From positions 1 through 6,009 of the forward strand of contig CALESY010000084.1 of assembly GCA_937919945.1 (NCBI GenBank): 6,009 nucleotides of DNA. Reading direction: 5' to 3'. The stretch's first letter is position 1, and each line of letters opens with the position of its first letter. The position numbers and the translations under genes are program-made. Below, one piece after another: positions 1 through 5,550 of the stretch. The notes under the pieces were generated by a model that saw nothing but the letters and a program-made list of their open reading frames with translations, did not search any database and was not told where the DNA came from. The DNA is from an uncultured Chitinophagaceae bacterium (GTDB lineage Bacteria > Bacteroidota > Bacteroidia > Chitinophagales > Chitinophagaceae).

Positions 1-1
1 T

Positions 2-94
2 ATTTGCGGGGTACTTTTTGGGCTTATCAGAATGAATAAAGTTACGAGGCTGGTATTTGGTATCCGAAATAAATTCAGCGTTAAAGAAAGTTAA
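2..94 (+). CDS. Possible 3' end of an upstream gene (partial)
   Basis: Reading frame 2 is open from the window edge for 30 codons and stops at TAA 92-94. The residues begin with a hydrophobic run (ICGVLFGLI) and finish with a basic tail (RNKFSVKES), which would fit the last membrane segment and cytoplasmic end of a membrane protein. The other two plus frames stop at 39 and 35. No family can be recognised from so few residues, and a random open stretch of this length is possible. The neighbouring operon starts with its own promoter, so this gene, if real, would be a separate unit. Confidence 0.3.
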   Translation: MCGVLFGLIRMNKVTRLVFGIRNKFSVKES

Positions 95-128
95 GAAGAA
101 ATCTAACTCTGAATAAAAATATTACCAA

Positions 129-160
129 TTTGGCTAATTGATTAATAGTTCATAGTTTTG
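129..160 (+). promoter_or_regulatory. Bacteroidota-type promoter (-33 TTTG, -7 TAGTTTTG)
   Basis: TTTG at 129-132 is followed after 20 nt by TAGTTTTG at 153-160, an exact match to the TAnnTTTG -7 box used by the primary sigma factor of Bacteroidota, with normal spacing for that class. It predicts a transcription start near 165-168 and a leader of only about 15-18 nt before the ATG at 183. This is the only good promoter seen in front of the gene run, so it probably drives the whole operon. Consensus and spacing are visible; activity is inferred. Confidence 0.75.
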
Positions 161-169
161 TGAACTATT
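144..169. promoter_or_regulatory. Inverted repeat over the -7 box, likely ArsR-family operator
   Basis: AATAGTTCA (144-152) and TGAACTATT (161-169) are perfect 9-bp inverted repeats around an 8-nt centre. That centre is exactly the -7 box, and allowing one unpaired G at 170 the pairing continues outward for three more bases. A dimeric winged-helix repressor bound here would block RNA polymerase. The next gene downstream encodes an ArsR-family protein, so autoregulation is the simplest reading. The site could instead form an RNA hairpin only if transcription began upstream of it, which the predicted start does not support. Confidence 0.7.
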
Positions 170-182
170 GAATACTTAAACA

Positions 183-503
183 ATGGCTGATAAGAAAATA
201 TTTGAACTTCATGCTGATGTCTGTAAAGCCCTAGGGCACCCTTTGCGTATTGAAGTTATTGACCTATTGCAAAACAAAGAACTTTGTTTTACCGACATCT
301 TAGAAGTAACAGGTGGACTGAAGTCTAACCTCTCCCAACATCTTTCTGTCATGACTAAAAAGGGCATTTTGAAATCCAGGCGTGATGGACAATGCACCTA
401 CTTTTCGCTTTCCTCTAAAAAAGTAGCACAGGCATGCCGGCTGATGCGGGAAGTTCTTGTGGAAAACCTGAAAAAGCATAAAGAAATTCTTGATAATATT
501 TAG
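183..503 (+). CDS. ArsR-family winged-helix transcriptional repressor
   Basis: This 106-residue protein has the usual length and pattern of the ArsR/SmtB family: an N-terminal helix with ALGHPLRIEVIDLL (16-29), a helix-turn-helix around 36-60 with recognition-helix residues SNLSQHLSVM (48-57), and a beta-wing around 63-76 (LKSRRDGQCTYFSL). The family represses its own operon and releases DNA on binding metals or on cysteine oxidation or persulfidation. The ELCFTDI segment (33-39) resembles the ArsR ELCVCDL box but keeps only Cys35; position 37 is Thr, so the classic arsenite site is incomplete. Other cysteines are Cys14, Cys71 and Cys85. With sulfur-metabolism genes next door, a thiol-based sulfur sensor analogous to BigR/SqrR is plausible, but the inducer is not shown. 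The ATG follows the predicted promoter closely, and the stop lies 4 nt before the next gene. Confidence 0.9.
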   Translation: MADKKIFELHADVCKALGHPLRIEVIDLLQNKELCFTDILEVTGGLKSNLSQHLSVMTKKGILKSRRDGQCTYFSLSSKKVAQACRLMREVLVENLKKHKEILDNI

Positions 504-507
504 TCCT

Positions 508-1647
508 ATGAGCAAGACAATACTAGTATTGGGAGCAGGAACAGGTGGAATTATCACTGCTAAGGAATTGAGCAAGAAACTTGGGAGTAAAGTCAGGATA
601 ATTCTGATTGAAAAAGAAGAAAAAAACGTATTTGCTCCTTCGCTTCTTTGGCTGATGGTTGGTAAACGGAAACCAAAACAGGTTTACAGGGATACCCGAA
701 AAGTTACCGGTACAGGTATTGAAGTAGTCATTGGAGAAATTGATAAGGTCAATCCTGAAAACATTTCTGTTTCTGTGAGTGGAAAAGAATATAAGGGAGA
801 CTATATGGTTATTTCGCTTGGGGTCGAGCAAGTTACCGAGCATAAGCTTCATCAATTCGGACATGATTTTTACACCTTAGAAGGAGCAATAAAATTCTAT
901 GACCGGTTGCAAAATTTTAAAGGTGGTAAAATTGCTGTTCTGGTTTCTTCACTCCCTTTCAAATGCCCTGCAGCCCCTTATGAAGCTGCGATGCTCATAG
1001 ACAGTTATATCCGTAAACAAGGATTGAGTAGTAAAACAGAAATATCCTTGTATGTCCCCGAACCCGGCCCGATGGGTGTTGCCGGAAAAGAAATATCGGG
1101 ATCAGTAAGGCAAATCGTTGAAATGAAAGGAATAAAATATTTCCCTGAGCACCAGATTTCAGCCGTAACTGAAAATTCATTGACATTCAATAACGGGAAA
1201 ACTGTCGAATATGATTTGTTGACATTTACTCCCAAACATCAATCTCCGGCCGTTATTCAGAAAACTGAATTAACAGGAAAATCAGGCTGGATAGAAGTTG
1301 ACCGACATACAATGGAGACTAAATTCCGGAATGTCTATGCTATTGGAGATATTACGTTCATTCCGCTTGAAATTGGAAAACCACTACCTAAAGCGGGTGT
1401 GTTTGCGCACTACCAGGCCGAAGTCGTTGCACATAATGTAGCACAGAAAATAGCAGGCAAAATATCTGACAAAACTTTTAATGGTAACGGACAATGTTTT
1501 CTTGAATTGGGAGGAGGTAAAGCTGGATTTGCAGGTGGTAATTTTTATGGCTCTCCCTTGCCTGCTGTTAAAATGAGAAAGCAGGGTTACTTCTGGCATT
1601 TTTCAAAAATAATGTTTGAAAAATATTGGTTCTTTAAATATTTCTAA
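508..1647 (+). CDS. SQR/FccB-like FAD-dependent sulfide oxidoreductase
   Basis: This 379-residue flavoprotein has a Rossmann FAD-binding start, VLGAGTGG (7-14), the family segment SLPFKCPAAPYEAAML (148-163), the FAD-contacting NVYAIGD (275-281) and LPKAGVFAHYQAEVVAHN (293-310). It has only two cysteines, Cys153 and Cys330, at places matching the redox pair of sulfide:quinone oxidoreductases and flavocytochrome c sulfide dehydrogenase; the third cysteine of some SQRs is absent. SQRs oxidise sulfide to polysulfide or persulfide and pass electrons to quinone. No signal peptide is seen. The aromatic, basic C-terminus (WHFSKIMFEKYWFFKYF) could be a monotopic membrane anchor. ATG 508 is preferred over an in-frame TTG at 490, because the TTG lies inside the upstream gene and the ATG directly precedes the Rossmann strand. 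The physiological substrate is inferred; related family members act on other acceptors. Confidence 0.85.
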   Translation: MSKTILVLGAGTGGIITAKELSKKLGSKVRIILIEKEEKNVFAPSLLWLMVGKRKPKQVYRDTRKVTGTGIEVVIGEIDKVNPENISVSVSGKEYKGDYMVISLGVEQVTEHKLHQFGHDFYTLEGAIKFYDRLQNFKGGKIAVLVSSLPFKCPAAPYEAAMLIDSYIRKQGLSSKTEISLYVPEPGPMGVAGKEISGSVRQIVEMKGIKYFPEHQISAVTENSLTFNNGKTVEYDLLTFTPKHQSPAVIQKTELTGKSGWIEVDRHTMETKFRNVYAIGDITFIPLEIGKPLPKAGVFAHYQAEVVAHNVAQKIAGKISDKTFNGNGQCFLELGGGKAGFAGGNFYGSPLPAVKMRKQGYFWHFSKIMFEKYWFFKYF

Positions 1648-1648
1648 A

Positions 1649-2104
1649 ATGGCAATTAACAAGTTTTCTCGATTACTATTTGTGAGCATACTGCTAGCAA
1701 ACACATTGCCGTACAGCTGTTATGCTCAGCCAAGTCAAAAAGAGCCTTGGTCTGAAAAGCAACTACTGGCACCTCCAGTATTGGCAGAAAAGCTGAGTAG
1801 TGGAAAAGCTGCAAATACCTATATATTCAATATAGGTCCGTCAGGTAAAATAAAGAACTCCATCACAATCGGAGCAACACAGGAGGCGAAAAATATTGCC
1901 CTATTGAAAAAGAAACTTGCTCAAGTTCCAAAGAATTCTGAAGTAGTTATTTACTGTGGATGTTGCCCTTTCCAGCATTGTCCTAATATCAGGCCAGCAT
2001 TTATGCTGCTGAATGAAATGAAATTCACAAATGCAAGATTGTTGAACATGCCCAAAAATTTAAAAGTGGATTGGATAGACAAAGGATACCCCATGCAAAA
2101 ATAA
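1649..2104 (+). CDS. Exported rhodanese-like protein with four-Cys loop
   Basis: This 151-residue protein starts with a signal peptide: basic residues, a hydrophobic core (LLFVSILLA, 9-17) and a likely cleavage after Ala26 in SCYA-Q. Cys24 does not sit in a good lipobox. The mature part is a small rhodanese-like domain in which VIYCGCCPFQHCP (100-112) replaces the usual active-site loop; Cys103 follows the beta strand where the catalytic cysteine belongs, and Cys105, Cys106 and Cys111 are extra. The usual DVR of the first half is degenerate (FNIGPSG, 60-66). It may transfer or bind sulfane sulfur in the periplasm, or use the Cys cluster for redox or metal binding. ATG 1649 lies 1 nt after the upstream stop and gives a clean signal peptide; an in-frame TTG at 1616 would add 11 residues and overlap the flavoprotein gene. 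Confidence 0.8.
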   Translation: MAINKFSRLLFVSILLANTLPYSCYAQPSQKEPWSEKQLLAPPVLAEKLSSGKAANTYIFNIGPSGKIKNSITIGATQEAKNIALLKKKLAQVPKNSEVVIYCGCCPFQHCPNIRPAFMLLNEMKFTNARLLNMPKNLKVDWIDKGYPMQK

Positions 2105-2105
2105 T

Positions 2106-2741
2106 ATGGAACAATCATTACAAAACGAAGCCAATGAAAAATATGCTGTCGAATATGACAGCTGGTTTGACAAGCATACTAATTTTTACCATTCTGAACT
2201 GGCTGCAATCAGGAATGCAATCCCGGATAATAAGAAGGGTATTGAAATAGGTATAGGCAGTGGTAGGTTCGCAGCGCAATTAGGTATCACGTACGGTGTT
2301 GAGCCGGTAAAGGCAATGGCAGCAATTGCAAAGAATAGAGGCATCACAGTGTATGAAGCATACGCAGAAAACTTACCAATTTATGATAATGTATTTGATT
2401 TTGTATTGATGGTAACGGTTGATTGCTTTCTTAAAGATATTGAAGCAGCATTTAAAGAAGTATATCGGATTCTGAAAGCTGATGGTGTTTGCATTGTAGG
2501 AATGATTGATAAAGAAACTGAGCTTGGTAAGAAATATGAAAATGAAAAACAATCAAATAAATTTTATCGGGAAGCCCATTTTCACTCGACCAAAGAACTA
2601 ACTGAATATTTAAAACAATCGGGCTTTCAAAACTTTCAATACTGGCAGACATTAACCAAATTGAATGAGGAAGAAATTGAAAAAACTGAAAAAGGATATG
2701 GAAAAGGAAGTTTTGTAGTAATCAAAGCAAGTAAAGTTTAA
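2106..2741 (+). CDS. Class I SAM-dependent methyltransferase, substrate unknown
   Basis: This 211-residue soluble protein has the Methyltransf_11 pattern: a SAM-binding motif I GIEIGIGSGRF (45-55), an acidic residue ending strand 2 (GVEP, Glu66), motif II/III region AENLPIYDNVFDFVLM (87-102), and a strand near RILKADGVCIVGMID (121-135). It lacks a signal peptide and membrane segments. Only two cysteines, Cys107 and Cys129, are present, so the multi-cysteine arsenite-binding site of ArsM is missing. It starts 1 nt after the rhodanese stop, so it is probably co-transcribed and possibly translationally coupled. Its place among sulfide and persulfide genes makes thiol, hydrosulfide or another chalcogen compound a possible substrate, but that is guesswork from context; small-molecule methyltransferases of this fold act on very many substrates. 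Confidence 0.85.
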   Translation: MEQSLQNEANEKYAVEYDSWFDKHTNFYHSELAAIRNAIPDNKKGIEIGIGSGRFAAQLGITYGVEPVKAMAAIAKNRGITVYEAYAENLPIYDNVFDFVLMVTVDCFLKDIEAAFKEVYRILKADGVCIVGMIDKETELGKKYENEKQSNKFYREAHFHSTKELTEYLKQSGFQNFQYWQTLTKLNEEEIEKTEKGYGKGSFVVIKASKV

Positions 2742-2761
2742 CAATAAAATAGTGCAACAAA

Positions 2762-3115
2762 ATGAAAATATTAATCTTAATCAATGATGCTCCTTACGGA
2801 ACCGAAAAAGCGTATAACGCATTACGCATAGCGAATCAACTAAATAAAGAACATAGTGATATTGAAGTAAGGATTTTCCTGATGGCTGATGCTGCCAATT
2901 GTGCTATAGCCAACCAGGTAACGCCTAACGGGTATTACAATATCGAGCGTATGCTAAAACTATCACTTAATAAAGGTGCTAAAGTGAAAATATGCGGCAG
3001 TTGTGCTGAAGCCCGTGGCCTGAAAACCCTGCCCTTGATAGAAGGCACAGAGATTAGCAGCCTAGCAGAGCTTACGCAATGGGTAGTAGATAGTGACAAG
3101 GTACTTACTTTCTAA
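2762..3115 (+). CDS. DsrE-family sulfur-relay protein
   Basis: This 117-residue protein has the DsrE/F-like alpha/beta fold pattern: an N-terminal strand KILILINDAPYG (2-13), a helix with TEKAYNALRIANQL (14-27), strand VRIFLMADAANCA (36-48), and the characteristic cysteine segment KICGSCAEARGL (76-87). Cys78 corresponds to the persulfide-carrying cysteine of DsrE/TusD/YchN-type proteins; Cys81 and Cys47 are additional. The length is normal for the family. Such proteins accept and pass on protein-bound sulfane sulfur in the cytoplasm, commonly with rhodaneses and TusA. No TusA, DsrF or DsrH partner is visible here, so the partner may be one of the rhodaneses. The gene begins 20 nt after the methyltransferase stop and ends 9 nt before the transporter. 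Confidence 0.85.
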   Translation: MKILILINDAPYGTEKAYNALRIANQLNKEHSDIEVRIFLMADAANCAIANQVTPNGYYNIERMLKLSLNKGAKVKICGSCAEARGLKTLPLIEGTEISSLAELTQWVVDSDKVLTF

Positions 3116-3124
3116 ACTAAGGTT

Positions 3125-4429
3125 ATGAGTAAAGACATAAAACTGGGATTAAAGGAGAACTGGAAACAGTTTACGATGCTGGTGCTCATCAATGCTTTTG
3201 TTGGTGGGATGGTAGGTTTGGAAAGATCTATTCTTCCTCAAATAGCAGAAATAGAATTTGCCATAGCAGCCAAAACAGCAATCCTCTCGTTTATTGTAGT
3301 TTTTGGAATTGTAAAAGCCATTACAAATTATTACACCGGTGCACTTGCCAATAAATTCGGCAGAAAAAAGCTACTGATAGCAGGCTGGATAACTGCAATC
3401 CCGATCCCATTAATACTAATGTTTGCCCCTACCTGGAATTGGATAATAGCTGCAAATGTGCTTTTGGGAATTAACCAGGGCTTGACATGGTCAAGTACTG
3501 TAGTTATGAAAATAGACCTCGTTGGTGAAAAGCAAAGAGGTTTTGCAATGGGGCTGAATGAGTTTGCGGGATATATAGCTGTTGCGCTCGTAGCATTTTT
3601 AACCGGATGGATTGCCAGTGAGTATGGTGTCCGGCCCTATCCATTTTATATAGGTATTGTATTGGTTGTTTCAGGACTTGTAGGAAGTATATTTTTAATA
3701 AAAGATACCAGGCATCATGTTGCCATGGAAACACAGGCAAATACAGTTCCACGCTTGAAAAATATTTTTTGGGATACTACATGGAAGAATAAAAACTTAG
3801 GTTCTGTTACACAGGCGGGATTGATTAATAACCTGAATGATGGCATGACATGGGGCATCTTCCCGATACTGCTGGCAACTAAAGGTTTTTCCATTGCTGA
3901 AATAGGAATAGTTACTGCTGTATATCCTGCCGTATGGGGTATAGGACAATTGTTTACCGGAAAGATGGCAGATACATTTTGCAAAAAGGACATGTTGTAC
4001 CTCGGTATGCTTTTACAAGCTGTTGCGCTTGTTTCCTTGGTTTGGGCAAATACCATGTTCCACTATGTGATACTATCGGCAATACTTGGCTGGGGTACAG
4101 CTATGGTGTATCCCACATTTCTGGCTACTGTAGCCGAGAATACTCATCCGCTAGACAGGGCTAAAAGTATTGGAATATTCAGGCTGTGGAGAGACTTAGG
4201 GTATGCAATAGGCGCAATCTTAACAGGTATAATAGCTGATTTGATAAACATTAATGCTGCAGTTGTCTTTATTGGGATACTAACGTTTGTTTCAGCAGTA
4301 ATCATTCATGTCAGAATGAAATGCGGCAACGATGGGTCTATTAAAATATTGAATTGGATAACAAACAAAATGTACAAACATGACAGCGGAAATAAATCAG
4401 GATTGTCTTGCACAGGAAGATTTACATAG
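3125..4429 (+). CDS. MFS transporter, substrate unknown
   Basis: This 434-residue integral membrane protein fits the major facilitator superfamily, with about 12 hydrophobic segments in two halves. The cytoplasmic loop motif A appears as GALANKFGRKK (72-82), and a weaker copy appears in the second half as TGKMADTFCKK (278-288). A polar loop near 193-225 separates the halves, and the last membrane helix ends near residue 397. In its operon it probably exports or imports a small sulfur compound or the methylated product, but the sequence does not name a substrate. A weak AAGG lies upstream of ATG 3125. The C-terminal tail is hydrophilic, and its last 16 or so codons overlap the start of the next gene in another frame. 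Confidence 0.88.
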   Translation: MSKDIKLGLKENWKQFTMLVLINAFVGGMVGLERSILPQIAEIEFAIAAKTAILSFIVVFGIVKAITNYYTGALANKFGRKKLLIAGWITAIPIPLILMFAPTWNWIIAANVLLGINQGLTWSSTVVMKIDLVGEKQRGFAMGLNEFAGYIAVALVAFLTGWIASEYGVRPYPFYIGIVLVVSGLVGSIFLIKDTRHHVAMETQANTVPRLKNIFWDTTWKNKNLGSVTQAGLINNLNDGMTWGIFPILLATKGFSIAEIGIVTAVYPAVWGIGQLFTGKMADTFCKKDMLYLGMLLQAVALVSLVWANTMFHYVILSAILGWGTAMVYPTFLATVAENTHPLDRAKSIGIFRLWRDLGYAIGAILTGIIADLININAAVVFIGILTFVSAVIIHVRMKCGNDGSIKILNWITNKMYKHDSGNKSGLSCTGRFT

Positions 4430-4511
4430 GTTGCTAAGGATTGATAAGAATAAGCTTGCAATTATTGATGTAAGAAGCCCTGAAGAATATGAAGTTGGAC
4501 ATATTGTCTAG
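4380..4511 (+). pseudogene. 5' fragment of a cytoplasmic rhodanese, cut by the IS
   Basis: Reading from ATG 4380 in a different frame from the transporter gives 43 residues that match the start of a single-domain rhodanese: an initial helix (CLAQEDLHRLLRI, 9-21), then LAIIDVRSPEEYEVGHI (26-42), which is the hallmark first rhodanese motif. The frame then hits TAG at 4509-4511, before any catalytic cysteine, so this product cannot be active. No signal peptide is present, in contrast to the rhodanese at 1649. It overlaps the transporter gene by 50 nt; the alternative TTG at 4431 starts just after the transporter stop but would lose the first helix. The stop is probably supplied by the inserted IS. 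The remainder of the gene should lie to the right of the window. Confidence 0.85.
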
Positions 4512-4531
4512 TCCTGTATAAAGTTTACAGT

Positions 4532-4565
4532 CGGTCTCGTCCGGGGTTTAGTTTACAATTTTGGC
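4532..4565. repeat. Left inverted repeat of the IS (inner part)
   Basis: This 34-nt stretch matches the reverse complement of 5967-6000 at 26 positions without gaps. The best parts are the outer CGGTCTCGTCCG (one mismatch) and the inner TTTACA and TTTTGGC blocks. It sits on the OrfB side of the element. The match fades outside 4532, although the element probably extends to about 4505. Confidence 0.8.
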
Positions 4566-4617
4566 GAGTTAAAAAAATGTTTATTTACGTTCAGTCCCAT
4601 GTGATAACTGCATAAAG

Positions 4618-5550
4618 TTAAGCTGGTTTTAGAAATTCTGTTGTTGCAGTTGTCACTTGGGATTGAACCGCCGCCGGCAGGCTTTCTTGTTGCGATTTTA
4701 AATGTTTCTTTCTTCTATTTGTCCATTGCCTTTTCAATGGTTCATTGCTGACATGGGCTGCTTCTGGTGTCAACCAATCACAACTCATGTGAGGCCTCAA
4801 ATTATTATAGGCATTAATGCTTTGTCCTACAACAACAAGTGCTTGGGTACGAGATCTAAATACTTGACTTAAACCAAACTCTGTTTTAAGAATACCATTT
4901 ACCCGCTCAGCTATTGGATTTTCATATGCCTCACCGAACTCAGTCATGCTGATTTCAATACCTTCTTTACGAAGTATATCGACATAATCATAGCTACAAT
5001 ATTGCACTCCTCTGTCTGAATGATGGATCAGATAACCAGAAGTGCTGCGATTAGATAAGGCCATTTTTAATGCTTTGATTGTCCCTTCATTAGTAAGATG
5101 TGAATGTAGGTAATACCCCATTATCTTTCTTGAATAAGCATCTGTAATCAAAGACAAATAATTAAAGTCATATCCGACGCTAATATAGGTAATGTCTGCT
5201 ACCCATACTTGTTCTGAACCAATCACATCAAATCCTTTAAGCAAATTGTTATACCAGTGATTAGATTGAGTTGTTTTGGGTAGCCGTTTCCTTTTAGTTA
5301 TAAGTAAGCCATGCTTGCGAAGCAACGTATTCAGCTTGTCTCGGCCCATATTAATACCATTGCTGCGGAAAGGACGGTACAGACATTTATACAGCTTACG
5401 CATGCCAAGACCCGGTAGTTCTCTTCTTACCTGAGCTATCATATCCAATACAATTAGCTCCTCTTGTTCTTCATCTGAAAGTGACCAGTTTTTTTTGTAG
5501 TACGCTTGTCGGCTCTTACCAAACAGCTTACAAAGAGGGCCGACCCCCAT
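4618..5550 (-). CDS. IS3-family transposase OrfB, DDE catalytic domain
   Basis: This frame encodes 310 residues from ATG 5550. An N-terminal HTH_21-like region (LPGLGMRKLYKCL, 45-57) precedes the rve integrase core. The catalytic triad is visible as Asp119 in VWVADITYI, Asp179 in HHSDRGVQY and Glu215 in NPIAERVNG, with 35 residues between the last two: a DD35E arrangement. The conserved QSINAYNNLRPH (243-254) follows. A basic, Gln- and Thr-rich tail (about 273-310) is longer than in minimal members. The frame is open upstream to 5649 and overlaps OrfA, so the main product is probably the frameshift fusion, with OrfB alone possible from the ATG. No inactivating change is seen. Confidence 0.93.
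   Translation of the reverse strand: MGVGPLCKLFGKSRQAYYKKNWSLSDEEQEELIVLDMIAQVRRELPGLGMRKLYKCLYRPFRSNGINMGRDKLNTLLRKHGLLITKRKRLPKTTQSNHWYNNLLKGFDVIGSEQVWVADITYISVGYDFNYLSLITDAYSRKIMGYYLHSHLTNEGTIKALKMALSNRSTSGYLIHHSDRGVQYCSYDYVDILRKEGIEISMTEFGEAYENPIAERVNGILKTEFGLSQVFRSRTQALVVVGQSINAYNNLRPHMSCDWLTPEAAHVSNEPLKRQWTNRRKKHLKSQQESLPAAVQSQVTTATTEFLKPA

Noticed and set aside
183..503. Arsenic-resistance operon led by ArsR
   Set aside because: No ArsC, ArsB or Acr3 is visible, the regulator lacks the complete arsenite box, the methyltransferase lacks ArsM cysteines, and the MFS protein has no neighbouring GAPDH as expected for ArsJ. The sulfur-gene context is stronger.
490..507. TTG start that would lengthen the flavoprotein by six residues
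   Set aside because: It lies inside the upstream regulator gene and adds residues before a Rossmann strand that already starts ideally from ATG 508.
523..864. Minus-strand open frame inside the flavoprotein gene, and similar ones at 209-397, 300-575, 995-1235, 1384-1599, 2452-2652, 3504-3752 and 3715-4056
   Set aside because: All lie opposite strongly supported genes, show no recognisable domain and have low-complexity or unlikely composition; they are shadow frames.
1616..1648. TTG start that would lengthen the exported rhodanese by 11 residues
   Set aside because: It overlaps the flavoprotein gene and puts polar residues ahead of a signal peptide that is well formed from ATG 1649.
1649..1726. 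Lipoprotein signal around Cys24
   Set aside because: The residues before Cys24 (LPYS) do not make a good lipobox; cleavage after Ala26 by signal peptidase I fits better.
2742..2761. Internal promoter before the DsrE gene
   Set aside because: The 20-nt gap and the sequence just upstream contain no exact TAnnTTTG box with a -33 partner.
3934..4164. Plus-strand open frame of 76 codons inside the transporter gene
   Set aside because: It is out of frame within a clear MFS gene, with no motif of its own.
4566..4617. Rho-independent terminator after OrfB
   Set aside because: A run of A/T is present on the OrfB 3' side, but no convincing GC-rich stem precedes it on the minus strand.
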